Assembly (NCBI RefSeq): GCF_001544275.1
Contig: NZ_BCQE01000006.1
Span: 1 to 64,000, forward strand
Length of the DNA: 64,000 nucleotides
Source: Enterococcus gallinarum NBRC 100675
Lineage (GTDB): Bacteria; Bacillota; Bacilli; Lactobacillales; Enterococcaceae
Direction of reading: 5' to 3'
Both the position numbers and the translations under genes were made by a program. The notes under the pieces were generated by a model, which had not been told where the DNA came from, searched no databases, and saw only the letters and a list, made by a program, of their open reading frames with translations. Shown piece by piece: positions 46,353 through 54,854 of the stretch. Every line of letters begins with the position of its first letter. The first letter of the stretch is position 1.

Positions 46353-47340
46353 CCTGGTTGCCCCTTCCAAGATAGATCTCACCATTTTCGTCTAAACGGC
46401 GAATCACAGCGACCACATTTTGCTGTGCTTCCTCAATAGCAGACAATCGGGTTGGTCCCATAAATTGAATCTCTTCTTGTAAATTCTCCACTGCACGAGA
46501 TGAAAGATTTGAGAAAACGAAGGCTTTGATATCTTCTGGAGCACCTTTGAGTGCAAGGACAAGCACTTCATTTGGTACATCCCGCAACACTTTTTGAACA
46601 TCCAATCGGTCAAGTGTAACGATATCGTCAAATGTGAACAGACTTGATTTGACTTCATTTGAAAGCTCAGGCTGCCGCTTTTCCAGATCGGTCAAAATAT
46701 TCTTCTCGGTGCTTCGACTCACTGAATTCAAGATCTCTACCAATGTATGCACGCCGCCCACATTTTCACTGTCATTCTCTACATAGTTAGAGAACTTGTT
46801 CTCGATCACTTTTTCGATTCGCTCAATGATCAACGGAGAGGTGCTGGAGATCGTACCGATCCGTTCCGCAATTTCTACTTGAAGATGATCTGGAAACTGC
46901 GATAACACATTGGCTGCTTTATCGGGTTGCATGTAACACAGAATCAAAGCGACCGTCTGAGGGTGCTCACCAATCAAGAGATTCGTCAACTGTTGCACAT
47001 CCGCTTTACGTGCAATATTAAATGGGCGTTCTCGCAATTGGATCTGCGTCAACACATCAATCACTTCTTTTGCTTTGTGGGAACCTAATGCTTGATTCAA
47101 TAAATTTTTTGCATAATCGATCCCACCATCAAGAACATATTTTCTAGCAGTGAATGTCGTTGAAAATTCTTCTAATACTTGATCGCGTTCTTCCGGACTG
47201 ACAAAATCGATATTGGCGATTTCATAACTCACTTTTTGAATATAATTTTCCGGTAGAAGTTTCATGATCTTCGCAGAGGTTTCCGATCCCAATGAGATCA
47301 AGAGTATTGCTGCTTTTTTGACACCATCGAGTGTTTCCAT
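46336..47340 (-). CDS. fliG: Flagellar motor switch protein FliG
   Basis: A 334-aa C-ring protein that contacts the stator. The EHPQTVALILCYMQPDKAA segment and the C-terminal charged helix (RLDVQKVLRDVPNEVLVLALKG) carry the torque residues. The ATG at 47340 follows GAGGGGAAAG; longer frames overlap fliF. Confidence 0.94.
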   Translation of the reverse strand: METLDGVKKAAILLISLGSETSAKIMKLLPENYIQKVSYEIANIDFVSPEERDQVLEEFSTTFTARKYVLDGGIDYAKNLLNQALGSHKAKEVIDVLTQIQLRERPFNIARKADVQQLTNLLIGEHPQTVALILCYMQPDKAANVLSQFPDHLQVEIAERIGTISSTSPLIIERIEKVIENKFSNYVENDSENVGGVHTLVEILNSVSRSTEKNILTDLEKRQPELSNEVKSSLFTFDDIVTLDRLDVQKVLRDVPNEVLVLALKGAPEDIKAFVFSNLSSRAVENLQEEIQFMGPTRLSAIEEAQQNVVAVIRRLDENGEIYLGRGNQDAVVK

Positions 47341-47354
47341 CGTTTCTTTCCCCT

Positions 47355-48956
47355 CTATTTTTCCTTCATCCAAGCTTTGATCAATTCAGCAGCCACTTCC
47401 GGATTTGAATCGGCATGTTGTTTTGCTGAATGATTTAAAGAATTTTCCTCGACCGGCTCTTGTTCAGGCTCATTTGATTCTTCAACTGAAGTATCAACAT
47501 TGTGCCCTAGACCGCCAAAGACAATTTCTTCGGATTCTTCCATAACTGGTGCTGGTTCTGAAACAGCTGGATGTGCAACCGGCAATTCTTGTGTCACATC
47601 TACTGAAATTTGATCTTCGCGACGCTTTCGAACCAATCCAATCACGAATAGCACTAACAAAATCACGACCAATGCGATACCACCGAAAATGATATATTTC
47701 AGATAGCCTTTTGCCGCTGCTAATTGTTCAGTACCTTCCGTTTCTTCCACCTCTGCTGTTGCTTGGGCAAAGTCAAAGCCTTGGATAGCAATATCATCGC
47801 CGCGATCAGCATCATATCCTACAGCACTGGCAATCAGCAACTGCAGTTCCGCCTGATCATTTTGCGAAAGGTCTGCATTAACGACCACTGAACTTGTCAT
47901 TCGTTGAATCATTCCCGGCGCTGTAATTCTTTTGGTCGTTTCTGTGTTCAATTCATTTTCGACTGAGCGGCTGTATGAACTGCCTGCATCCCCATCATCT
48001 CCGGTCACATTAGAGACATTGTCATCGACTGTACCCGTTTGGGCCTCTTGGATCGCTTCGCCAGATCCAGCTGCTTGAACTGTTTCTTTTCTTATTTCCG
48101 GATCATCGTAAGTCACCTTGGTACTTTCAATCGAATCAAAGTTCAGATCTAAATTGATGGAGACTTGAAATTTATCTTCACCGTAGATTGGTGCCAACAA
48201 TTTCGAGACTTTTTCTTCCAGAATTTTTTCATACTCATTTTTGATTGCAATGTACTTACTGTTCAAACTACTGAGCTGACTATTTTCATCTTTTTCGATC
48301 GTCAATGTGTTTCCTGAGCTATCGACGACTTTGACATTCTCTGGCTCAAGCTTCTCAACGGCACCCGAAGTCAGCGTCACAATTCCTTGTACCGCTTCGT
48401 CAGAAATCTGTTGATTTTTTAGTGTTAGAATGATCGAAGCAGTAGGTTTGCTTTCTTCACTCGAAAAAACACTGTCTTCTGGCATCACTAAGAGAACTTT
48501 CGCTGATTTGACAGAATCTAATGTCTCGATTGCCCGTTGCAACTCTCCGGTAACGGCACGCTGATACATGATTTTCCGATCTTCATCGGTAGTCATCATG
48601 CTAGCATCATCAAAAAGCTCAAATCCCGTTGCTGTGTTCGGTAATTTATTTTCGACTGCTAATTCAATCCGGTATTCATCGATTTGTTCTTTGGCAATCA
48701 AAATGGTCGTTCCATTATCTGTCAACTTGTAGTCGATTTTCTGATCTGTCAAATCATTGGTGATCGCTCCTGCATCAGCTTCGCTTAAATCTGTAAACAA
48801 AACACCGTATTCGACTCTCGTATTTAAGTAATACATTGTTGCCGCGACACCAATAACGCTGATAACGGAAAGAATTGCTATCAATTTTTTCAGTGAACTT
48901 TGAGCCTGCCATCGTTCTTTGATCAGGTCCGGCCATTCTTTCAATTTTTCCATCAT
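47355..48956 (-). CDS. fliF: Flagellar MS-ring protein FliF
   Basis: A 533-aa MS-ring subunit with two membrane helices (about 26-45 and 422-442), ring-building motifs between them (VEYGVLFTDLSEADAGAI) and a C-terminal FliG-binding peptide (AAELIKAWMKEK). It is the assembly nucleus of the basal body. Confidence 0.95.
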   Translation of the reverse strand: MMEKLKEWPDLIKERWQAQSSLKKLIAILSVISVIGVAATMYYLNTRVEYGVLFTDLSEADAGAITNDLTDQKIDYKLTDNGTTILIAKEQIDEYRIELAVENKLPNTATGFELFDDASMMTTDEDRKIMYQRAVTGELQRAIETLDSVKSAKVLLVMPEDSVFSSEESKPTASIILTLKNQQISDEAVQGIVTLTSGAVEKLEPENVKVVDSSGNTLTIEKDENSQLSSLNSKYIAIKNEYEKILEEKVSKLLAPIYGEDKFQVSINLDLNFDSIESTKVTYDDPEIRKETVQAAGSGEAIQEAQTGTVDDNVSNVTGDDGDAGSSYSRSVENELNTETTKRITAPGMIQRMTSSVVVNADLSQNDQAELQLLIASAVGYDADRGDDIAIQGFDFAQATAEVEETEGTEQLAAAKGYLKYIIFGGIALVVILLVLFVIGLVRKRREDQISVDVTQELPVAHPAVSEPAPVMEESEEIVFGGLGHNVDTSVEESNEPEQEPVEENSLNHSAKQHADSNPEVAAELIKAWMKEK

Positions 48957-48980
48957 TTCGCTTTATTCCCTCGCCAACTG

Positions 48981-49304
48981 CTAAAACTGCATATTTTTAA
49001 CATCGTTATATGCCTCTAAGCATTTATTGCGCACGGTCACGGCTGTTTGGAGCGCTAACTGTGCTTCTGTCATTCGAATCATTATATTTCCTAGATCACT
49101 CTCATCTCCTGTGATCATTTTGATCGTGTCTTGATCCATTGTTGCAGTTTTTTGATTAAGATTTTCAAGCGCATCAGACAAATAATTACCGAATGCAGCA
49201 CCTGATGAAGAATCAACTTCAGTTGCAGAAGTTCCTGAAGCACCAAGTGCCCGTAAAGAATTCTGATATTCGGTTAATCCTTGTGTTGATAATAATTCAT
49301 TCAT
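48981..49304 (-). CDS. fliE: Hook-basal body protein FliE
   Basis: A 107-aa adaptor between the MS ring and the rod. MIRMTEAQLALQTAVTVRNKCLEAYNDV is the family C-terminus. It follows flgC by 6 bp. Confidence 0.93.
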   Translation of the reverse strand: MNELLSTQGLTEYQNSLRALGASGTSATEVDSSSGAAFGNYLSDALENLNQKTATMDQDTIKMITGDESDLGNIMIRMTEAQLALQTAVTVRNKCLEAYNDVKNMQF

Positions 49305-49310
49305 TTTTTT

Positions 49311-49727
49311 CTACCCCTTTGATATTTCTAGTGCTTTTTTGAGAATTGTTTTATTCATTTCGGAGGCAGAAACATTCGCTTCATATGTACGCACTGCTTG
49401 GATCATTGCCACCATTTCATCTGCGATGTCTACATTTGATTGTTCAAGATAGCCGTCTTCATCCGCAGCAGGGTTAGTCGGATCATAAGTCAATTTCAAT
49501 GTTTCGTCCGTTTGGATCCCCGTCACTTTAACACCATAATTCTTTGTCTTTCCATCTTGAATCGTCTTAAGATTTTCAGAAAAAAGAATGCTTTTCTTTT
49601 GGTATGCTTCGCTATTTTCTGTTTGGTTGGTATTGACATTCGCAATATTGGTCGATATCGTATCCAGTTTTAATCGTTCCAACGCTAAACCACTTGCATT
49701 GATCGTTAGTCCATCAAAAACACCCAC
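49311..49727 (-). CDS. flgC: Proximal rod protein FlgC
   Basis: A 138-aa rod protein with N-terminal LDTISTNIANVNT and C-terminal SNVDIADEMVAMIQAVRTYEANV. It starts with GTG after AAGTAGG. Confidence 0.93.
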   Translation of the reverse strand: MGVFDGLTINASGLALERLKLDTISTNIANVNTNQTENSEAYQKKSILFSENLKTIQDGKTKNYGVKVTGIQTDETLKLTYDPTNPAADEDGYLEQSNVDIADEMVAMIQAVRTYEANVSASEMNKTILKKALEISKG

Positions 49728-49745
49728 TACATTTGCCTACTTTCT

Positions 49746-50105
49746 TTAATTACTCAATACATAATTCATCATTTGCAAACGCCCATTGATTTGTGCAGTC
49801 AATGCACTGTAATATAATCCGTTTGCTGCTTGATCCAGCATTTCTACTTCTAAATCTACATTGTTGCCATTGTCCTTAAGACTTGTGTTCGCATTTTGAG
49901 TTACCCGGGGCTGTACTTGTGAAAGAATGTCTTCTTGTGAAGATTGATTCCCAGCAGCCTGTAACGCTTGTTTCAATTCGCTCTCAAATTCTACTCGCTT
50001 CGCTTTATAACCATCCGTATTCACATTGGCTATGTTTGAAGAAATCAGCTCTGCTCTTTTGGCAGAAACAGCAAGCGTCGTTTTTAACAACTCATAACTA
50101 TCCAA
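49746..50105 (-). CDS. flgB: Proximal rod protein FlgB, first gene of the flagellar operon
   Basis: A 119-aa rod protein (AVSAKRAELISSNIANVNTDGYKAKRV). It starts with TTG behind AAAGGAG at a rather long spacing of about 11 nt, so initiation may be weak. It opens the 18-kb early operon that ends with the FtsE-like gene. Confidence 0.92.
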   Translation of the reverse strand: MDSYELLKTTLAVSAKRAELISSNIANVNTDGYKAKRVEFESELKQALQAAGNQSSQEDILSQVQPRVTQNANTSLKDNGNNVDLEVEMLDQAANGLYYSALTAQINGRLQMMNYVLSN

Positions 50106-50130
50106 TTTTTTCAGTACTCCTTTCAGTCTG

Positions 50131-50150
50131 TATCAGATGATCATCCGATA
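50131..50150. promoter_or_regulatory. 20-bp dyad at the flgB promoter (candidate operator)
   Basis: TATCAGATGATCATCCGATA is palindromic except for one mismatched pair. It covers the possible -10 (TCGGAT, 50143-50148) that sits 17 nt from a consensus TTGACA (50166-50171) on the minus strand, just upstream of flgB. A master regulator of motility could act here. Confidence 0.55.
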
Positions 50151-50171
50151 AGAATTTCAATCTTTTGTCAA
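50143..50171 (-). promoter_or_regulatory. Possible regulated promoter of the flagellar operon
   Basis: Perfect -35 TTGACA (50166-50171) with a 17-nt spacer but a poor -10 (TCGGAT). This pattern suits a promoter needing activation. Confidence 0.4.
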
Positions 50172-50218
50172 AATAATCATTTTTTTTTGATATAATTAAA
50201 AAAACATCGCGCGGTATA

Positions 50219-50247
50219 ATTATAGAGTAATTAAAATTATTTTACAA
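50219..50247 (-). promoter_or_regulatory. Upstream sigma-A promoter candidate of the flagellar operon
   Basis: Minus strand TTGTAA (50242-50247), 17 nt, TATAAT (50219-50224). It would give a leader of about 105 nt containing the dyad. Confidence 0.5.
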
Positions 50248-50646
50248 TTTGATTTTTTAAATTTTACTGTTATTACCTTTTGATTATGGAGATATTGTGT
50301 TATTTGATAATCATTTTATAATAGCTGTTATCCTTTCTTTTAAATCATTTATTCACAAATCAAACTGAGAGAAGCAGCAAACAAAATAATTAACGATATT
50401 TCTGAAAAAAGGCTTAAAAAATCATCATTAAAATCAACTATTCTTTAAAATAAAGGATTTTAAAGGATATTAAATAATTTAAATAACCTAAATGCTGTTT
50501 AAATAAAGCGGTTTATTAAAATAGGTAATCCGCTTTTAAATTAACTTGATTTTTGCGCATTTTTACACAAATAAACACTTAAAAAAAGGAAAAAACGAAA
50601 GAAAAGTTTCATAAAGACGTTATATTAAAAATATTTTTTCCACATC

Positions 50647-50674
50647 TTAATTTCTCATTTTTTTTATCCGATAA
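50647..50674 (+). promoter_or_regulatory. Sigma-28 promoter of motA-motB
   Basis: TTAA (50647-50650), 16 nt, TCCGATAA (50667-50674). Same core as fliC and flgM with one extra spacer base. Confidence 0.7.
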
Positions 50675-50724
50675 TAAAATAAGGTACATATTTAGGTAAT
50701 AGAAGTTATAGGAGGAAGCAACAA

Positions 50725-51489
50725 ATGGATTTTTTCTTGCTGATCGGTATAGTATTAGGCGTTATTTCCGTCGTTGTCGGAATGATCGTTAAAGGAGCAA
50801 ATGTAGCGGTTTTGATCAACCCAGCGGCAGCCATCATTATTTTCGTTGGAGTGATCGCAGCTGTTGTCAATTCGTTTCCTAGTAGTGACATCAAACGAAT
50901 CCCTAAAATTTTCGGTATTCTACTTAAAAACGAAGAGTACGATGTAAAAAAAACGATCAATAGTATCGTAGATATGGCCAACCAAGCACGGCGTGATGGA
51001 TTACTGTCTTTAGAAAATGCCATTCAAAACTTGGAAGAACCATTTTTAAAAAAAGGATTGGAAATGGTAGTAGATGGAATTCCTGAAGATCAAATCAAAG
51101 AAATCATGGAAAATGAGATCTACGGCATCGAAGAGCGGCATCACGTTGGCGCTAATATTTTTAAAACAGCCGGAACAAGTGCACCGACACTCGGAGTTTT
51201 AGGGGCTGTTATTGGTCTGATTGGTGCTCTCGGCAACTTAGAAGATGTCGAAGCATTGGGACATATGATTTCAGCTGCCTTTGTGGCAACACTGTACGGA
51301 ATCTTTTTTGGCTATGTCTTGTTTATTCCTTTCAGTTCTCGACTGAATTTGAAATCGGAACAAGAAGTACAAGTGATGTCGATTATTGTTGAAGGTGTAT
51401 TGGCGATTCAAGCTGGACAATCTCCTAAGAGTATTGAAAAGAAACTCTATAGTTTGATTGAACCAAACAAACGAGAAGAAAGATCCTAG
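50725..51489 (+). CDS. motA: Flagellar stator protein MotA
   Basis: A 254-aa stator subunit with four membrane helices (first pair 3-23 and 27-50, second pair about 150-195) and a cytoplasmic loop with charged residues that push on FliG. The start follows AGGAGG. It lies 13 bp before motB, divergent from the main operon and under a sigma-28-type promoter, so stators are made late. Confidence 0.95.
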   Translation: MDFFLLIGIVLGVISVVVGMIVKGANVAVLINPAAAIIIFVGVIAAVVNSFPSSDIKRIPKIFGILLKNEEYDVKKTINSIVDMANQARRDGLLSLENAIQNLEEPFLKKGLEMVVDGIPEDQIKEIMENEIYGIEERHHVGANIFKTAGTSAPTLGVLGAVIGLIGALGNLEDVEALGHMISAAFVATLYGIFFGYVLFIPFSSRLNLKSEQEVQVMSIIVEGVLAIQAGQSPKSIEKKLYSLIEPNKREERS

Positions 51490-51502
51490 AGGTTGACTCA
51501 AC

Positions 51503-52273
51503 ATGAAAAGAAAAAAGAAAAAGGAAGAACACGTTGATGAAGCATGGCTTCTACCCTACTCTGATATGCTGACACTGCTTTTGGCCCTTTTTATCGTTAT
51601 GTTTGCCATGGCGAAGGTCGATGATGAGAAGTTTCAGGAGATTCGTAGTGAATTTGGGTCAATTCTTTCCAGTCATCATAGCGGCTCCCCAGTCATTGGT
51701 TCTGTCATCGATATGGGCGCCTCTGGCAAAACAGGCAGCAGCGCTGCAACCAATGCTTCTGAAGCACAGGCACAAGAAGAAGCAACTCGCATGCAACTAG
51801 AAAACCAACAACTGGAAAAGATCAGTGAACAATTACAAAAAGACTTAGCCGAATCTGCTTTAGACGGACAAAGCGAGGTCAGTTTAGAAGCGGACGGTCT
51901 TCACATCACATTAGACAGCAGTATCCTATTTGCTTCTGGTAGTGCTGGGATCACTTCCCAAACCAGCCAGTCTCTGGATACCCTTGCTTCTGCTTTAAAA
52001 AAGTTGAAAGCACATAAAATTATTATTGCTGGTCATACTGACAACGTACCGGAGAAAGGCACAGGTCTTTATGAATCTAACTGGGACTTGAGTGCGGCTC
52101 GTGCAATCACAGTGATGAACTATTTTATCGACAAGAAGATTATCTCCGAACAAAATGCAGCCATCCAAGCCTATGCTGATACGCAACCTAAAGCAAGCAA
52201 TGACACCGCAGCAGGACGTTCTGAAAATCGACGGGTAGAAATGATCATCCAGCGCTCGCAAATAGATGAATAA
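51503..52273 (+). CDS. motB: Flagellar stator protein MotB
   Basis: A 256-aa stator subunit with a basic N-terminus, one membrane helix bearing the proton-binding Asp21 (PYSDMLTLLLALFI), a Gln/Glu linker and an OmpA-like peptidoglycan-binding domain (IIAGHTDNVP). It anchors the stator to the wall. Confidence 0.95.
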   Translation: MKRKKKKEEHVDEAWLLPYSDMLTLLLALFIVMFAMAKVDDEKFQEIRSEFGSILSSHHSGSPVIGSVIDMGASGKTGSSAATNASEAQAQEEATRMQLENQQLEKISEQLQKDLAESALDGQSEVSLEADGLHITLDSSILFASGSAGITSQTSQSLDTLASALKKLKAHKIIIAGHTDNVPEKGTGLYESNWDLSAARAITVMNYFIDKKIISEQNAAIQAYADTQPKASNDTAAGRSENRRVEMIIQRSQIDE

Positions 52274-52315
52274 GCCATGTTCAAACCAAAATAAATTGAT
52301 AAGTGATTTACTACA

Positions 52316-52376
52316 AAAAAACGAAGATTGACTATCCTGGATCAATGAAAAACAGGAAAACAGTCTTCGTTTTTTG
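52316..52376 (+). terminator. Terminator after motB
   Basis: AAAACGAAGATTG pairs with CAGTCTTCGTTTT (one G-U pair) around a loop of about 34 nt, followed by TTTTTT. Confidence 0.65.
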
Positions 52377-52404
52377 TCTTTCTATAAAAGCGATCCCTCG
52401 CAAA

Positions 52405-52450
52405 AAACACCGCGACAGTCCTTCTGCTGACGAAGACTGTCGCGGTGTTT
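52405..52450. terminator. Bidirectional terminator between motB and mcp
   Basis: A perfect 16-bp GC-rich stem (AAACACCGCGACAGTC and complement, 14-nt loop) has A-run and T-run flanks on both strands. It ends the convergent motB and mcp transcripts. Confidence 0.88.
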
Positions 52451-52457
52451 TTTTCAT

Positions 52458-54500
52458 TTATTTCAATTCAAATTGATCGGTCAATTTTTTCAATACTTTT
52501 GAGATATCTCTAAGATCAGAAACATGGTTGGTAAATTCATCCATTGTCGCTAGAACTTCTTCTGAATTAGCGGAAACTTCTTGTGTACCAGCCGCATTTT
52601 CCTCTGTCGAAGCAGAGATGTTCTCAAGATCAACTAAAACATTTCCTTGGATCTGTTCGATCCGCTTACTTGCTTCTTCTACATCACGAATGCCATCGAT
52701 CATGAACATACTGCGTTTATAGACTTCTTTTGAAGAAGCAATGACCCGTTGAATCAAATTCGTTTGCCGTTCGCCGCCTTTTAGCGAATCAGATGTTTGT
52801 TCTACCATTTGAGCAGATTGCGTACGAATTTCTTCAATGATCGATTCGATTTCTTTCGTGGAAGCTTTGCTTTGTTCAGCCAGCTTTCGAATCTCTGCTG
52901 CTACTACCGCAAAGCCTTTGCCGGATTCCCCCGCACTTGCGGCTTCGATTGAAGCATTTAGTGCCAGTAAATTGGTTTGATAAGAAATGTCATTGATCAC
53001 ACGAATAATGGTATTGATATTCTGAATATTGTCATTCATATTCGTCATATTCGTCATCAATTTTTCCATCTGCTCCAGTTCATTTTGCCAACTTGAACCA
53101 ACTTCATCCATCAGATTTAAACTCTCTTGATTGATGTCTGTCGCTTCTTGCGACTTGCTGCTCATCTCATTGATGGTATTGCTTAGCTCTTTGATCACAT
53201 GGGAAAGATTTTGTAATTGCGCCACACTATGTTCTGTTTCCTGCGCTTGTGAGCCAGTCACTTCTGCAATTCCAGTAATTGTTTCTGAAACTTCTTCTGC
53301 TGCCACGCCGATTTGTTTGGCTAACTCTAATAAGGAATCAGACATTGAAGCGACATTGCCACTTTCTTTTTGAACATTTTTGATTAGTTTCCCAGTTTCT
53401 ATAACCATTTGATTATAATTAGCTGCCATCTGATGGATCTCTGTGCCATCCTTATCTGGATAAACGATTCGTTCAGCGAACTGACCAAATCGCCATTTTT
53501 GGTTTGGATCTTTTTGATGTCGTTTTAACAACTCCAATTGACCGGCACCCATTTTAGAAAATTTCTCATTGAAAACGTTCATGATCGTGCTCACGATCCT
53601 CGTTGTATAAATAGACACGGCAACGATCAAAAGAATCATAAATCCGGCAACGACCACAGAAATCCAAATAATAGAATGTAGCTCTTTGTCCAGATCATTT
53701 GCTTCTACTTCTGAAAATGCCCAAACCGTTGACCCAGCAGGTTTATCGTATATCACATCATTGATTCCATTGGAATCTGCCGGCTTTACTCTCCCGATTG
53801 GCTGTTCTGCAGCGGCAATTCGTTTGAATACTTTTTTCTCTTGAATGTTTGTTCCTATCAGTGATTTTTCCTTGGATGTAATCACAACACCAGACTCTGA
53901 AACCAATGAAACATTCCCAGTACGACCAACGTCGATAGACGACAAGATTTTTTGGATCGATTCATAAGAAACGTCGACACACAAGACACCGATCTGTTTT
54001 TTTGAATTTGTGATCATCACAGAAGCTGTCGTCACAAATTCATTCGTTACTGTATCTAGATAAGGATCTGTCCAATAAACTTCTCCCCCTGCTTCAATTG
54101 CTCCTTTATACCATGGTCGAGTGGTTGGATCATAGTCAGCGGGTAATGGATTGAATGAGACAAATTCTTTCTCCTCAGTTCCGAAAGCAACTGCTCGAAA
54201 ACTATCTGTACCAGCAATCGCTGTTGAAAGACTATCACGGATTCTCCCCATACTGTATTCTGTTTTCATTGGAGGAAGTTCTGCCATTGACTTCAATTTA
54301 TCTTCTGTTGATTTTCGCAGCATATCTTCTTCCGCTATAATCAATCGTACAGCACTTTCTTTGTTGATGTCATTTCGTTCAATCAATGATTTTTTTGTTG
54401 TTAAATACGAGCTTACAACTAAAAATAAAATTGGAATAACTGCAACTAAAATCATGACCAAACCAACATAAAGCCCAATACTCTTTTTCTTTTTTCTCAA
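52458..54500 (-). CDS. Methyl-accepting chemotaxis protein with dCache sensor
   Basis: This 680-aa chemoreceptor has a first membrane helix at about 10-31 and an external double-Cache-type domain at about 35-270 ([21 protein letters not shown], then [15 protein letters not shown]). The second helix is at about 273-300, followed by a HAMP-like linker and the signalling coil with the hairpin tip ([21 protein letters not shown]). Ligands of such domains are often amino or organic acids; this one is unknown. It starts with TTG after GGAGTG. It is a single gene after motAB, probably sigma-28 controlled. Confidence 0.93.
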   Translation of the reverse strand: MRKKKKSIGLYVGLVMILVAVIPILFLVVSSYLTTKKSLIERNDINKESAVRLIIAEEDMLRKSTEDKLKSMAELPPMKTEYSMGRIRDSLSTAIAGTDSFRAVAFGTEEKEFVSFNPLPADYDPTTRPWYKGAIEAGGEVYWTDPYLDTVTNEFVTTASVMITNSKKQIGVLCVDVSYESIQKILSSIDVGRTGNVSLVSESGVVITSKEKSLIGTNIQEKKVFKRIAAAEQPIGRVKPADSNGINDVIYDKPAGSTVWAFSEVEANDLDKELHSIIWISVVVAGFMILLIVAVSIYTTRIVSTIMNVFNEKFSKMGAGQLELLKRHQKDPNQKWRFGQFAERIVYPDKDGTEIHQMAANYNQMVIETGKLIKNVQKESGNVASMSDSLLELAKQIGVAAEEVSETITGIAEVTGSQAQETEHSVAQLQNLSHVIKELSNTINEMSSKSQEATDINQESLNLMDEVGSSWQNELEQMEKLMTNMTNMNDNIQNINTIIRVINDISYQTNLLALNASIEAASAGESGKGFAVVAAEIRKLAEQSKASTKEIESIIEEIRTQSAQMVEQTSDSLKGGERQTNLIQRVIASSKEVYKRSMFMIDGIRDVEEASKRIEQIQGNVLVDLENISASTEENAAGTQEVSANSEEVLATMDEFTNHVSDLRDISKVLKKLTDQFELK

Positions 54501-54580
54501 ACTTGAGACACTCCTTCATTTTTCAAATTCTCTCTAACTTCTGCAACGAAGAAACTTCTTCAAACAGACTTACTCTTTCG

Positions 54581-54608
54581 TAATCGGTCATTGTATTCCT
54601 TTTATTAA
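54581..54608 (-). promoter_or_regulatory. Weak sigma-28 promoter candidate of the Cache mcp
   Basis: Minus strand: TTAA (54605-54608), 16 nt, ACCGATTA (54581-54588). It has the same spacing as motA, but two -10 bases differ. Confidence 0.45.
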
Positions 54609-54692
54609 GAGTTCCTTGTTCTTTTAATCATCAGAATTTTTTTCATATCTAAAAAATACACCACAATTATGAAGTCATTAGAGGAAACAAAA

Positions 54693-54767
54693 AAGCCTCA
54701 ACAATCAGCGCGACCACTAGCAGCAACGTTGAACGTTGGGGAAAGATCTCGCTGATTATTTAGGCTT
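54693..54767 (-). terminator. Terminator of ppdK
   Basis: On the minus strand, AAGCCT...AATCAGCG and the complementary CGCTGATT...AGGCTT (16 of 18 pairs) enclose a second dyad (CAACGTT/AACGTTG) and are followed by a T-run. Confidence 0.75.
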
Positions 54768-54854
54768 ATTGATTACTTTTGGAAGGTGTGAAACAGCTAA
54801 AACTTAAGGAGTGCTCTTTTTAATATCCGGAAAAAGCCGCTTTTTGTTCCATAG

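Larger units (their letters stand above)
50106..50724. other. AT-rich divergent flgB-motA control region
   Basis: About 620 bp between flgB and motA hold the flgB promoter candidates and a dyad at one end and the motA sigma-28 promoter at the other. The middle (about 50225-50640) is visibly very AT-rich with many A/T runs and a small hairpin (AAAGCGG/CCGCTTT, 50506-50537). A plus-strand extended -10 (TGATATAAT) lies at 50188-50196. No gene is seen. Confidence 0.6.
54501..54854. other. Intergenic region between mcp and ppdK
   Basis: It contains the mcp promoter candidate and the ppdK terminator, both listed here. No further gene is seen. Confidence 0.6.

Noticed and set aside
50144-50151. Plus-strand sigma-28 -10 (TCCGATAA) near flgB
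   Set aside because: No TTAA 15-16 nt upstream and 570 bp from motA; more likely part of the dyad.
50106-50724. Riboswitch (for example c-di-GMP) in the flgB leader
   Set aside because: The predicted leader is about 105 nt at most and no conserved aptamer sequence is visible.
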